A stretch of DNA of 64,000 nucleotides from Peribacillus simplex (GCF_900156045.1 NZ_FTMX01000006.1:186001-250000), one strand, 5' to 3'; positions 8,541 through 17,619 are shown, counted from the first letter of the stretch. Made by a program: numbers and translations. Notes: a model not told the origin generated them from the sequence alone.

Positions 8541-8575
8541 TTGGAGGTTGCTGCGGCAGCCTTTTTTGAACTCTT
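8541..8575 (+). repeat. CTAAC repeat, hairpin fragment
   Basis: GGAGGTTGCTGCGGCAGCC plus TTTTTTG is the terminator-like centre of the repeat with altered but still paired stem bases. It follows the small membrane gene. Confidence 0.55.
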
Positions 8576-8646
8576 TTTTTAAAACAAATTCACCAAGAAA
8601 ACAATGATCTTTCATAAACAGGCCGCCAGTTTGTGGAACAGCACAT

Positions 8647-9009
8647 CTATTCAGCGTCTTTTCCAGTGCGACGAAATTCGCCGTAGTACACCTTTCGCTT
8701 TTCTGGTTCGGATTCAATATTTTCGATGAAAGCTGTTTTGGCTTTCTCCAGTAACAAGCACTTTAATTGCTGAAGCTTTATTGGTACCACTCCTGGCAAT
8801 TTATCAGATATATGTACTTCGAGATCCCCCCGAAGTTTATAAAGGCGAATGCTGCCAAGCCCCGTTTTTTCGACTTTTCCCAAGGTGTATGCAAATTCAA
8901 ATCGCTGCTGAATGAATGAAGATACCTCAAGCAGCCCTAAACCTTCATAGAGGGGAGGGAATTCATGATAAACAGGAGGTTCTTTGAATGATATTGAAGA
9001 GATCTTCAA
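8647..9009 (-). CDS. Conserved-looking hypothetical protein
   Basis: 120 aa starting at a TTG (9009) that has AAAGGAGG eight bases upstream, a strong ribosome site that fixes the start. No signal peptide or membrane segment is visible. It has alternating beta-type segments (SIRLYKLRGDLEVHISDKLP) and a helix rich in Leu/Lys (PIKLQQLKCLLLEKAKTAF). Function unknown. It is the only minus-strand gene between the first cwlJ and the germination permease. Confidence 0.6.
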   Translation of the reverse strand: MKISSISFKEPPVYHEFPPLYEGLGLLEVSSFIQQRFEFAYTLGKVEKTGLGSIRLYKLRGDLEVHISDKLPGVVPIKLQQLKCLLLEKAKTAFIENIESEPEKRKVYYGEFRRTGKDAE

Positions 9010-9269
9010 ATAGATACTCCTCCTTTAGTGGGATAAAGACAGACATACGTTGCTTATATTATTGCGCTATGGTCCCATTTTTTAAACATCTTTACAGTGG
9101 TCGTAATTTCCTGCACCCAGGAAGTGATGATTATCGTATAGGGCTGCATTACACTTTTGAAAATAGCGCAGGCATCGCGAATGATTGTGCTTTAACTTAC
9201 GTGGCTCCGGATTCAATTGGGGAGATACTTCAGCTAATCCCAATTAAGCCAAAGCCAATTTATTATTCT
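9010..9269. other. Gap with an unsupported frame
   Basis: A + strand frame of 96 codons crosses this region but has no ribosome site and no recognisable domain, and it runs into the MITE at 9278. It may be a decayed gene end; I see nothing firm. Confidence 0.3.
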
Positions 9270-9277
9270 TTAATATA

Positions 9278-9496
9278 GGCTCTTTTCGTAAAGGTTGTTG
9301 TTTTTAAAACGAAACGATTTAAGGTTGATTGGAGCGCAAGTGCGAGACTCCTGCGGGAGCAGCGGGACAGGTGAGACCCCACAGGCGTTTACGCCGAGGA
9401 GGCTCACCGCCCGCCCCGCGGAAAGCGAGCATCTGGAGGGGAAATCAACCACACCGCATTACTTGGTAATTAGCAACAAAGTATGCGAAAACAGCC
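9278..9496. mobile_element. MITE-like element, copy 2 (219 bp, 8-bp target duplication)
   Basis: Inverted orientation relative to copy 1. It begins GGCTCTTTTCGTAAAGG and ends GCGAAAACAGCC. Direct duplications TTAATATA flank it exactly (9270-9277 and 9497-9504). The core is nearly identical to copies 1 and 3, including nested stems GGTTGATT/AATCAACC and GGCGTTTACGCC. Confidence 0.85.
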
Positions 9497-9643
9497 TTAA
9501 TATAAAGATAGATATTGAAAACTTTTAGACCTTCAAAATGAGTAAGCATACCTACTTAACGTTTGTTTCCTTTGAATAAATTAGTCCTGTAAAAGCCAGA
9601 TTATTAACATAGGAAATAAGCGTGATATAAATGAGGGTACATT

Positions 9644-10735
9644 ATGAACCAAGCTGGTGTGAATGAAAAGTATAAGGTATCGCCATTCTATGTGTTTTTT
9701 TTATTGCATTCCATGCAAACTGGATTAGGCGTGTTAAATTTTCAAAGGGATTTAGCTAAGGCGACGGGAACCGATGGCTGGATCTCCATACTCCTAGCCG
9801 GACTGATTGTTCATATATTAATATGGCTTATATATAAGATTTTCAGTATTGTTCCCGGTGATATCATTTCTGCTAATAATCAGGCATGGGGTAAATGGAT
9901 TGGGAATTTCTTCAGTTTCTTATTCATTCTTTATTTTTTTATTCTTGGAATGACGATCATAATCGGCTATATAAACATCATTCATGTTTGGATGTTTGAA
10001 GAGATACCTTCTTGGGCATTTGCTTTGGTTTTCCTGATCCTGATTTATTATATATGTACGGGAGGTTTCCGAACCATTACGGGTATCGCCTTTTTAACCG
10101 TAATCGCTTCATACTGGCTTTTATTTGTACCTCTATATGGCTTTAAATTCGCGGATTTCACCGGTTTTCTTCCTATTTTCGATCATACGTTAAGCGAAAT
10201 AATGAAAGGAACCAGAACTACTTCATTATCAATGCTTGGTTTTGAAATGATCCTGATGTTTTATCCGTTCATCAAAAATCCTGAAACATCAAAAAAGTAT
10301 GCTCATGGAGGAGCCTTGACCACTACGTTATTGATCCTATTGCTTTATTTTGTTTCGACAGTCTTTTATTCACAGAAACAGCTGGTCCTTACCCTATGGC
10401 CAACACTCTCATTGACCAGTGTCATTGAATTGCCCTTTATTCAACGTTTCGAATACATAACTGTTTCTTGGTGGGCCATCGTCATCATACCCAACATGAT
10501 CATTCCTTTGTGGGCTGCCAGCAGGGGTGTCAAACGTTTATTCAACGTCCAGCAAAGGTATCCCTTATGGGTAATGTCCATAATCATACTGCTTGTCAAT
10601 ATACTTTTTTTCGATGTCGAATCCTTATTTATATTAAATAAAGTAATCAATCCATACAGCGTGGCCTTCCTTGTTTTATACTTGCCTCTTCTTTTGGTTG
10701 TACTAAGCATAAAAAAGTGGAGGAAACGTTTATGA
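9644..10735 (+). CDS. Germinant receptor B subunit (GerAB-like permease), orphan
   Basis: 363 aa with ten hydrophobic segments, the size and topology of GerAB/GerKB proteins (APC-superfamily fold). Family features are the N-terminal KYKVSPFYVFFLLHSMQTG stretch and a GTDGWIS loop; the tail LPLLLVVLSIKKWRKRL is typical. The B subunit forms the germinant-binding membrane part of the spore inner-membrane receptor. No A or C subunit is adjacent; A- and C-type genes are found 5-10 kb away on the other strand (15911 and 18234). The ATG has weak upstream spacing (GAGGGTAC). Confidence 0.88.
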   Translation: MNQAGVNEKYKVSPFYVFFLLHSMQTGLGVLNFQRDLAKATGTDGWISILLAGLIVHILIWLIYKIFSIVPGDIISANNQAWGKWIGNFFSFLFILYFFILGMTIIIGYINIIHVWMFEEIPSWAFALVFLILIYYICTGGFRTITGIAFLTVIASYWLLFVPLYGFKFADFTGFLPIFDHTLSEIMKGTRTTSLSMLGFEMILMFYPFIKNPETSKKYAHGGALTTTLLILLLYFVSTVFYSQKQLVLTLWPTLSLTSVIELPFIQRFEYITVSWWAIVIIPNMIIPLWAASRGVKRLFNVQQRYPLWVMSIIILLVNILFFDVESLFILNKVINPYSVAFLVLYLPLLLVVLSIKKWRKRL

Positions 10736-10940
10736 CCCAATTATCACTCATATAAAAGAATTAAAGATATATTACTCTGACAACACTCTAAGAAAAGAGA
10801 GGTTGCCTGCATTTTATTTTATTAAAAAAACGTTCCAGGTCATTTCCGAATCCGCTGCCATTCCTCCGACAGTCTGCCAAGCCATCTCGTCGGTAATGGT
10901 GATAATTACCTCCACTAGATCGTGAAACATAATATTCCTT
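10736..10940. other. Gap before a repeat, possible gene relic
   Basis: A short minus-strand frame (about 10788-10930) contains NYHHYRRDGLADCRRNG but has no start or ribosome site that I trust. It may be a relic; otherwise nothing is seen. Confidence 0.25.
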
Positions 10941-11002
10941 TAAAAAGGAGTTGCTTTGGCAGCTCCTTTTCTTATGGAGCAAATAGGGAAGGATAGTTCA
11001 TA
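10941..11002 (+). repeat. CTAAC repeat, partial (hairpin plus right site)
   Basis: AGGAGTTGCTTTGGCAGCTCC with a T-rich tail and CTTATGGAGCAAATAGGG, then GGATAGTTCATAA. The left site is missing. It precedes the DinB-like fragment. Confidence 0.7.
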
Positions 11003-11047
11003 ACTAGAAATCGTCTATTTAAAGTATAATATTGGTAGAAATCCGAG

Positions 11048-11239
11048 GTGATACCATTGGAACTTGAAGAGGGATTTGAACCAATAAATCAACAAGTTGA
11101 ATATGAAAATGGTAACGAAGCCACGATTAAATGGAGTATTTGGCACATGGCAGACCATAATAGATATCATCAGGCTCATATTAGCCAACTGCGAAATGGT
11201 TTGGCCAAAGTTGAGATGTTCGTTACTTTGTTCAACTAA
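11048..11239 (+). pseudogene. C-terminal fragment of a DinB-family protein
   Basis: 63 codons from a GTG. The segment ATIKWSIWHMADHNRYHQAHI followed by QLRNGL is the C-terminal four-helix-bundle end of DinB-like proteins, with the HxxxH pair of the metal triad. Typical DinB proteins are ~150-170 aa, so roughly the first 100 residues, including the first metal His, are missing. The region upstream is a repeat, so the gene was truncated, possibly when the repeat or its neighbour arrived. Confidence 0.6.
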
Positions 11240-11280
11240 CGAGTGCTTTACTTAGGAGATTGCTAGGCATCCTTTTTCAG
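11232..11280 (+). repeat. CTAAC repeat, divergent copy
   Basis: TTCAACTAACGAGTGCTTTA is a left site; AGGAGATTGCTAGGCATCC plus TTTTTC is a weak hairpin. It overlaps the end of the DinB fragment and separates it from the methyltransferase gene. Confidence 0.6.
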
Positions 11281-11322
11281 TGTTGATGAACCAATGCACA
11301 ATAAATGTGGGGTGAATGATAC

Positions 11323-12147
11323 TTGAAGTCATTTCAACTAAACGAAAAAACAAAATCCTTTTTATCGAAATATCAATTATTTGAGGATGATTTGATACAA
11401 CAAGTTCAGTTGCAGCACCGTTTGGACTTAGTAAAAGCATTCGGGATTCAAAAAGGAATGCGTGTAATAGAAATAGGTTGCGGGCAGGGGGATACAACCG
11501 TTGCAATAGCCGACGCGGTAGGAGAAAACGGATATGTTGTCGCAATGGATATTGCTAGTCCCGATTACGGAGCACCGTTAACTTTAGGTCAAGCAACTGA
11601 ACGTATTAAGAAATCTCTATTAGGAGAACGTATTGACTTCCATTTTGAAATGGATTTTGATTCTTTTGAATCAACTTTGCCATTTGATGTGGCGGTATTA
11701 TCCCATTGTTCTTGGTATTTCAAGCAACCAGAGGATTTATTGAAATACTTTAAAAAAATTCGTGGTTTGGCAAAACATATATGTTTTGCAGAATGGGACC
11801 TCGATTTTACCTGCATTACGCAACGTTCCCACTTTTGTGCAGTTTCCATTCTGGCATTGTATTCAAACTTCGTAAAGAATGAAGGAAATATCCAAAACTT
11901 GTTTCATAAAACTCAAATACACGAGCTACTCCAGCAAGCAAATTTTGATGTGGTGAAACAACTCACAGTCGATGCAACCTTATTACAAGACGGTCAATGG
12001 GAAAAAAATTATGCAAATAGTATCCGTGCAGAATTTATTAAAGTTCCTTCCATGATACAGCCGTTGATAACTAGTTATTATGAATTGATGAACACTTCAA
12101 ATGGAAATGAGAATTCATTGAATAGTTTCATTGTTTGTGCAAAATAA
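11323..12147 (+). CDS. Class I SAM-dependent methyltransferase
   Basis: 274 aa from a TTG at 11323 preceded by GTGGGGTG. Rossmann motif I is VIEIGCGQGDTT (about residues 50-61), with a post-I acidic residue in VVAMDIA and a motif-IV-like region FDVAVLSHCSWYF. Such proteins transfer a methyl group from SAM to small molecules; the acceptor cannot be deduced. The C-terminal half is helical with no family name I recognise. It lies between CTAAC repeats with no operon partners. Confidence 0.8.
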   Translation: MKSFQLNEKTKSFLSKYQLFEDDLIQQVQLQHRLDLVKAFGIQKGMRVIEIGCGQGDTTVAIADAVGENGYVVAMDIASPDYGAPLTLGQATERIKKSLLGERIDFHFEMDFDSFESTLPFDVAVLSHCSWYFKQPEDLLKYFKKIRGLAKHICFAEWDLDFTCITQRSHFCAVSILALYSNFVKNEGNIQNLFHKTQIHELLQQANFDVVKQLTVDATLLQDGQWEKNYANSIRAEFIKVPSMIQPLITSYYELMNTSNGNENSLNSFIVCAK

Positions 12148-12369
12148 TAAGTTTTTCATTTGGTGGTTCAGTTCAGCAAGAAATTAAATGAGGATTGCAC
12201 ATGTTAGATATGTCCAATATATGCAGTCCTTTTCATATTAACGGCTACGCTAATTCAACCTAAATATAAAAAAGTGTTTGTTTTTTTGAAGGTGATTCGT
12301 TTATTTTGTTGTATTTTTAATAATTGGTAGATTAATTAAAAATATAGAAAAAAATGGAGGTAAAATCAC

Positions 12370-13230
12370 ATGTTTAACAATTGGAAAAAAACACTAATGG
12401 CTGGAGTGATCAGCTTATCCTTGCTAGGTACAGGGTACGTCGGTCACGACCTGATCTCCTCGCAAAACGTCTCGGCTGAACCCGCAACTGGACATGCACC
12501 AGGGCATTTGAAAAATGCAGAGGCTTCCCAGCTTGATGAAATAATCGAACGTGGATACATTCGGGTAGGAATGACCGGGGATTACAAACCTTTTACCTAT
12601 TTGAATCCGAAAACAAATGAGTATGAAGGCTTTGATGTGGACGCTGCCAAAGAACTTGGCAAAGACCTTGGTGTGAAGGTGGAATTTGTCGCCACCACAT
12701 GGCCTGCGATGATGAAAGACCTGGAAGCGGACAAATTCGATATCGCTGTGGGCGGTGTGACCCGAAATACAGCCAGACAAAAAAGCGCTTATGTATCACA
12801 AGGTTACCTTTCATTCGGTAAGGTGCCTTTGATTCGCAAGGAAGATAAAGACAAGTATCTTACCATTGAGGATATCAACAAGCCTTCTGTACGCATCGGT
12901 GTAAATCCTGGCGGAACAAACGAAGAATTTGTCCGTCAGTATCTAAGCAATGCTAACGTAACCGTTGTAGAAAACAACCTTGATATCCCGCATCTTGTTG
13001 CAGAAGGTAAGTATGATGTCATGATCACTGACACAGTAGAAGAAATGCTGTATGCAAAAGCTGATTCCAAACTGTATGCGGCTCGAACTGACAAGCCTTT
13101 CACAAACAGTGAAAAAGGTTATATGATCCCGAGGGGTGATTTCATTTATGCAAGCTACTTGGAAATGTGGATGGATGAAATGAAGCTGCAGGGGAAATTT
13201 GATGCCCTCTACAAAAAGTGGATGGAATAG
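12370..13230 (+). CDS. Secreted solute-binding/cyclohexadienyl dehydratase-like protein (PheC type)
   Basis: 286 aa with a signal peptide (Lys-rich start, hydrophobic stretch, VSA cleavage near residue 37) and no lipobox. The SBP_bac_3 domain contains LDEIIERGYIRVGMTGDYKP, YEGFDVDAAKELGKDLGVKV, ADKFDIAVGG, VNPGGTNEEFVR and YDVMITDTVE. The pattern RVGMTGDYKPF...NPGGTNE...DVMITD closely follows periplasmic cyclohexadienyl (prephenate/arogenate) dehydratase PheC, so phenylalanine-related enzyme activity is possible. An amino-acid binding role is the alternative. No ABC permease genes are adjacent, which favours the enzyme reading. GGAGG precedes the ATG. Confidence 0.75.
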   Translation: MFNNWKKTLMAGVISLSLLGTGYVGHDLISSQNVSAEPATGHAPGHLKNAEASQLDEIIERGYIRVGMTGDYKPFTYLNPKTNEYEGFDVDAAKELGKDLGVKVEFVATTWPAMMKDLEADKFDIAVGGVTRNTARQKSAYVSQGYLSFGKVPLIRKEDKDKYLTIEDINKPSVRIGVNPGGTNEEFVRQYLSNANVTVVENNLDIPHLVAEGKYDVMITDTVEEMLYAKADSKLYAARTDKPFTNSEKGYMIPRGDFIYASYLEMWMDEMKLQGKFDALYKKWME

Positions 13231-13254
13231 AATATAGAGGTGCCCCCAAAAAAC

Positions 13255-13300
13255 CTACCCTTAATACTGTCGTGTCAGTATCGAGGGTCGCCTTTTTCTT
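13255..13300 (+). terminator. Terminator of the PheC-like gene
   Basis: CCCTTAATACTG / CAGTATCGAGGG with a TCGTGT loop (two mismatches) and a CGCCTTTTTCTT tail, 25-60 bp after the stop. Confidence 0.6.
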
Positions 13301-13329
13301 CAAGAAAGGTATTTATAATTGTTGTTCTT

Positions 13330-13412
13330 CAGCTAACAGTCCTTCATTTCATTAAAAGGAGCTGATCAGCAGCTCCATTTCTTCTTCAACTAACGGAGCA
13401 GGTTAGTTGCAT
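13330..13412 (+). repeat. CTAAC repeat, long form, degenerate left site
   Basis: Left site remnant TTCAGCTAACAG, hairpin AGGAGCTGATCAGCAGCTCC, right site CAACTAACGGAGCAGGTTAG. The hairpin bases differ from the commonest version but remain paired. Confidence 0.75.
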
Positions 13413-13491
13413 AAAATAATGGGAAATTGACCCAAATATAACTTGTTTTATGTTAGCATTTAAGGAACATACTTTTTCAAAGGGGCTTTTT

Positions 13492-13767
13492 ATGCAAAAG
13501 ACATTTATTATTGTTTCTTATTCTTTATTCTTTGTTCCTCTAATTTTCATTGTGAATTTTCTGTTTGATATAGTTACACTCGAAAAGATAGAAGGATTGC
13601 CTATATTTTTTCCTTTAGTATTTTGTCTTTTTGGTCTTTTCTTCGCTTCAAAAGCACATAAAATCCAAAAGGATGCTTTGACGATTGGTGCTATCATTGT
13701 AAATTCGGTCTTATTATTTTTTCCTTTTGTATATATGATTTTAGGAACATTGATATTTGGTGTTTAA
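13492..13767 (+). CDS. Small three-helix membrane protein
   Basis: 91 aa from the ATG at 13492, which has AAAGGGG six bases upstream; an upstream ATG at 13450 lacks a ribosome site. Three hydrophobic segments (FIIVSYSLFFVPLIFIVNF, FFPLVFCLFGLFFA, LTIGAIIVNSVLLFFPFVYM) account for almost all of it. No family recognised. It is bounded on both sides by CTAAC repeats. Confidence 0.65.
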   Translation: MQKTFIIVSYSLFFVPLIFIVNFLFDIVTLEKIEGLPIFFPLVFCLFGLFFASKAHKIQKDALTIGAIIVNSVLLFFPFVYMILGTLIFGV

Positions 13768-13797
13768 GTTTTAGATAATACGATGACAATTCTTCAA

Positions 13798-13878
13798 TAA
13801 CAGGTGCTTTACTTCAATAAGAGAGTTGCTTTGGCAGCTCTTTTTCTTATGGCACTAAAGGGGCAGGATAGTTCAACA
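13798..13878 (+). repeat. CTAAC repeat, long form
   Basis: Left site AACAGGTGCTTTACTTCAAT, hairpin GAGAGTTGCTTTGGCAGCTC with T run, right site GCACTAAAGGGGCAGGATAG. Confidence 0.85.
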
Positions 13879-13972
13879 AAATTAATGGATATTTGTGGTG
13901 AAACATCAAAAGGAATGATTGTTCAATGGGGTGCTCAAATGAGTGAAGATAAAAATAGGGAGGGGTATTTAG

Positions 13973-14764
13973 ATGTCAAACCATGAAAACGAAGAAATGC
14001 TAACAGGAGGGAATGTCTCTAACGTTTATCGTTCGGGAGATACTGTGCGACGAGAATTAAAGCCAGATAGTCCTAGAGTTCATAAGCTATTAGAGCATTT
14101 GGAGAACAAAGGTTTCAGTTATGCCCCAAAGTTTTTAGGTATTGATGAAAAGGGAAGAGAGATATTATCATTTATTGAAGGAGAAGCTGGTAATCATCCT
14201 TTAAAAGAATACATGCGGTCTGATGATGTTTTAATGGAAATAGCGAAAATGCTCCGTCTTTATCATGATTCTGTCAGCGATTTTTCATTTGATGGTAGCT
14301 GGCAATCGATAGATAACACCCCTCAACAATTTGAGGTACTATGCCATAATGATTTTGCGATATACAACATTATTTTTAAACATGAAAGACCAATAGGTAT
14401 TATTGATTTCGATGTCGCTGGACCCGGCCCAAAACTTTGGGACATAGCTTACACTCTTTACACTTGCGTCCCCTTAAGTAGATTTTATCTTTCTGAAACA
14501 GGTGAGAAAGTTAATTATAATTCAATACAGCACGCTAACCGTATAAAACAAAGAGTTAGATTGTTTTTTGAATCTTACGGTGAGGGAATAGAAGAAGATT
14601 ATTTGGAAATGGTATTGCTACGATTGGAGGGGTTATGTAAAACCATTACAAGAAAAGCAAGTGAAGGTGACATTGCTTTTCAAATGATGATAGATGAAGG
14701 GCATCTTGAACATTATCAAAACGATATTAAATTCATTCGTGAACATGGAAAAGAGTGGATTTAA
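13973..14764 (+). CDS. Aminoglycoside phosphotransferase (APH)-family kinase
   Basis: 263 aa with the APH/choline-kinase fold motifs: catalytic loop LCHNDFAIYNII (HxD at 125-127, Asn132) and metal-binding IIDFDVAGPGPKLWDIAY (Asp145). The N-lobe starts GGNVSNVYRSGDTV, a nucleotide-loop-like segment. Such enzymes phosphorylate small molecules such as aminoglycosides, macrolides, homoserine or choline; resistance activity is not established. A strong GGGAGGGG precedes the ATG. It sits alone between two long CTAAC repeats. Confidence 0.85.
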   Translation: MSNHENEEMLTGGNVSNVYRSGDTVRRELKPDSPRVHKLLEHLENKGFSYAPKFLGIDEKGREILSFIEGEAGNHPLKEYMRSDDVLMEIAKMLRLYHDSVSDFSFDGSWQSIDNTPQQFEVLCHNDFAIYNIIFKHERPIGIIDFDVAGPGPKLWDIAYTLYTCVPLSRFYLSETGEKVNYNSIQHANRIKQRVRLFFESYGEGIEEDYLEMVLLRLEGLCKTITRKASEGDIAFQMMIDEGHLEHYQNDIKFIREHGKEWI

Positions 14765-14765
14765 G

Positions 14766-14850
14766 TGCAACGGGTGCATTGGCTGAAGATCAGAGCTGTC
14801 TTTAAGGCAGATTTTTCTTATGGAACTATCGGGGCAGGTTAGTTTAAGAA
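14766..14850 (+). repeat. CTAAC repeat, long form
   Basis: GCAACGGGTGCATTGGCTGAAG, hairpin GAGCTGTCTTTAAGGCAG, right site GGAACTATCGGGGCAGGTTAG. It begins directly after the APH-type stop codon and ends about 20 bp before the next start. Confidence 0.88.
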
Positions 14851-14871
14851 GAAATTAAAAGGAGAACAACT

Positions 14872-15330
14872 TTGATAAAAAAAATCGATATAACTAATCC
14901 TAAATTAGCTGAGGAAGTATTAAACATTCAATTACCTTCCTATATGGTAGAGGCAAAGTTAATTCATTTTTATGAAATACCGCCATTAAAAGATACAGTT
15001 GACACGTTACAACAATCCGGTGAAACTTTCTATGGGTATTACTTGAATGAAGAGTTAAGTGGAGTCATTTCTATAAAAGTTGAAAAAGGTGTAATCGATA
15101 TACATCGTCTAATGGTTCATCCAACACATTTTAGAAAAGGAATTTCCAAAATGTTATTAGAATTCATTGAAAAAAATGAGGAAGATATTGAAACAATAAT
15201 AGTATCAACTGGTTCTAAAAATACACCAGCAATAAATTTCTATGAAAAAAATGGTTTCTCAATTACAGGAGAAACAAATGTGACAGAACGTCTAGCTGTA
15301 ACTTCTTTTAAAAAGAAAATTAAATATTAA
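14872..15330 (+). CDS. GNAT-family N-acetyltransferase
   Basis: 152 aa from a TTG with AAAGGAG at good spacing. Acetyl-CoA binding motif A is VIDIHRLMVHPTHFRKGISKM (about residues 79-99), followed by AINFYEKNGFSITGE, the usual beta6-helix signature. Substrate unknown. It lies between two long CTAAC repeats as a single-gene unit on the + strand. Confidence 0.88.
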   Translation: MIKKIDITNPKLAEEVLNIQLPSYMVEAKLIHFYEIPPLKDTVDTLQQSGETFYGYYLNEELSGVISIKVEKGVIDIHRLMVHPTHFRKGISKMLLEFIEKNEEDIETIIVSTGSKNTPAINFYEKNGFSITGETNVTERLAVTSFKKKIKY

Positions 15331-15344
15331 ATTAGGCCTTATTA

Positions 15345-15430
15345 AGCTATTAGGTACGTTAGCTGATAATCGAAGTTGTCTTTAAGGCAGCTTTTTCTTA
15401 TGGCACTAACGGGGCAGATTGGTTTAAGCA
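15345..15430 (+). repeat. CTAAC repeat, long form
   Basis: Left site GCTATTAGGTACGTTAGCTG, hairpin GAAGTTGTCTTTAAGGCAGC with T run, right site GCACTAACGGGGCAGATTGG. Confidence 0.82.
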
Positions 15431-15526
15431 GCATAGTTTATTCGAACTGTGCAACATCATCATTTAAAAATTTCTTTGGAATATTTTTTGATTTACTACG
15501 AATCCTAATTTTAGGAGGCGATAAAA

Positions 15527-15676
15527 ATGAAAAAACAAGAAAAATCAAAAAATCTCGGCCAAAAAGCCGATTCAATGAATGCTTTGGATCAGGGGTTAAA
15601 CTTGTTTCCACAAATAGTTAATAACGCCACTGGTATCGACAAGGGGAACGACGGTAAAATAAATAAAAATGATTAA
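15527..15676 (+). CDS. Small hypothetical protein (49 aa)
   Basis: ATG at 15527 preceded by TAGGAGG seven bases upstream; 49 codons, rich in Lys, Asn and Asp (KKQEKSKNLGQKADSMNALD ... GNDGKINKND). An intrinsic terminator follows the stop codon by a few bases, which supports a real short gene. No family recognised. It occupies one interval between CTAAC repeats. Confidence 0.6.
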   Translation: MKKQEKSKNLGQKADSMNALDQGLNLFPQIVNNATGIDKGNDGKINKND

Positions 15677-15679
15677 ATT

Positions 15680-15705
15680 GAACGCCTTTTTTGGGGCGTT
15701 TTTCT
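15680..15705 (+). terminator. Terminator of the 49-aa gene
   Basis: AACGCC / GGCGTT stem with a TTTTTTGG loop and a TTTTTC tail immediately after the stop. Confidence 0.75.
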
Positions 15706-15776
15706 ATCTTTTCTAATGATCTTCCCCATCCTGCTTCCTCCTCCTTCACTTGTCAACTCAACAATAAGTCTTATAG

Positions 15777-15863
15777 AACTAACGGGTGCGTAAGCTGAAG
15801 ATCGGGGCTATCTTTAAGACAGCTTTTTCTTATGGAACTGTATGGGCAGGTTAGTTCAACAAA
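15777..15863 (+). repeat. CTAAC repeat, long form
   Basis: ACTAACGGGTGCGTAAGCTGAAG, hairpin GGGCTATCTTTAAGACAGC with T run, right site GGAACTGTATGGGCAGGTTAG, TTCAAC. Confidence 0.88.
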
Positions 15864-15910
15864 GATGAAATTACGATTTAATTAAACCGTAATCTCTCTT
15901 TGATGTTTTT

Positions 15911-17337
15911 TTAGCTATCGTTATCGTTTGGAAAGCTATGCTTACTGTTGTGTAATTTCTTCAATTTCCCTCTGTATAACGTATCTTTTAATTCTTCAAG
16001 TTTAAACGGTATGATAGGCGACAAGTATGGGACGCCAACAGAACGTAGAGAGACCATATAGATATTAATAGCGTTGTGACTATTATCATTCCTGGAACCC
16101 CAAAGAGATATCCCACAAGTAAAAATAGTATGCGAAGTGTTGATATCACAGCCGCTGATTGTTTGTTATAAATGACCAAACCTAAAAGAAAGGTTATCGC
16201 TATCGCAATTAGACTTGCAGGATGGATGATCTTAGCTGTGACTGCCGTTTCTCCGATTGCAATTGTAGCTAACAAGGAGATAAGGATGATGGCACTTTGA
16301 GGAACTCTAAAAGTAACGTCTATTAAGATAGTTGTTAATACGATAAGTATTATCATCGTCCAAAATGCAGGAACCAGTTCATCGTTTGTTAGAAGGGTTT
16401 TTGTAACTTTATCTGGATAGCCATCTGCATAAAACTTTACAAGTACCACATATATGCTCGGTAAGTAAATGGATAGGAAAAAACACGTAAACCTTAATAA
16501 TCGATTCATTAGTCTGCCATACTTTTGATCGTATTCATCAGGTGCCGAGAACATCGAAACAAATAGACTTGGTAATATAATGCCGTATGGACTCCCATCT
16601 ACCAGGACCACAACTTTTCCATCATATAAAGAAGATATAACAACATCCGGGCGTTCTGAATCCTCACTCATCGGGAAGAGAATGGTTGACCTACCTTCAA
16701 ATGCTTCTTTAATCGTCATGGATTCTAGTACATAGTTAATCGATATTTTATCAATATGATTTCTTACCTCTGCTAATACTGTCTTGTCAACAACTTCCTT
16801 TAAAAAGAGAATAGAAACATTTGTCTTGGAAAGTGTTCCGATTTCTATTGATTCCACGCAAAAATTAGGTGTCTTAATCATTCCGCGCAGTAAGCTTACA
16901 TTTGTATTAAGATTTTCGGTAAGTCCAACTAAAGGCCCTCTTGGTGAACGCTCACTGATAGCTTGTTCAATATTCCTCTCTTTAAACTGTGTAGTACCAG
17001 CAATAATTCCTGATTCGATACCTTCAAATAGGATAACCGTTTTACCGTTAAGAATAGCATCAATTAATTCCTTTTGCTCATTCGCAACGAGTACTTCTGC
17101 TGTTTTAATAATATGCTCTGAAACATCCTCTAAAAGCGAGTATTTTTTTATGGTCTCCTTCGTTGGATCTAATAGTGGTTTAATTACGTTAAGATAAATA
17201 AGATGTACCATTATAGGACGATTAGACCCGATTTTTAATTTCCTGACTCTAAAATCAGCTGTGTCGTTGAAACGTTCCTTTAGCTGTTTGGTGTTTTCTT
17301 GGAGACTCGTAAGTATTTTCTTGATTATCCTAACCAC
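15911..17337 (-). pseudogene. Germinant receptor A subunit (GerAA-like), frameshifted near the end
   Basis: The frame starting at the ATG 17337 gives 449 aa with clear GerA features: the GPLVGLTENLNTNVSLLRGMI block, IGTLSKTNVSILFL, a SERPDVVISSLYDGKVVVLVDG stretch and C-terminal membrane helices. It ends at 15988 with an atypical tail. In the neighbouring frame, starting at about 16063, one reads SLRSVGVPYLSPIIPFKLEE then LKDTL, which is the conserved GerA C-terminus, running to a TAA at 15911. A one-base indel therefore separates the last ~50 codons. It could be genuine decay or a sequencing error. The A subunit is part of the spore inner-membrane nutrient receptor. Confidence 0.85.
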
Positions 17338-17619
17338 CTTATATACAGTGTCACCTTAGTATGTTCTTTTTTTTAGAAAAAATAACTGATATGTATGCAA
17401 TTTCCATTCGTCTTTATAACAAGTATTTTTTTGTTTTTTAGTCTCAAAAAACCGATTTTATATCTAATCATTAAACGACAAACACTTATAAAGCTCATAA
17501 ATACGTAAGAGTTAGGATTTATATCTTTTTTTTTTCACATCAGTACCGTGCGACTTTCACCGCATATGGCGTTACAGGTAATCCAATGTATCAGTTTTTA
17601 TAAACAATTATGTAATTAA

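Noticed and set aside
8988-9278. 96-codon + strand frame
   Set aside because: No ribosome site and no recognisable family; its first part overlaps the supported minus-strand gene that starts with a strong site.
10441-10740. Minus-strand frame opposite the end of the GerAB gene
   Set aside because: Overlaps the well-supported permease and has no homology signs of its own.
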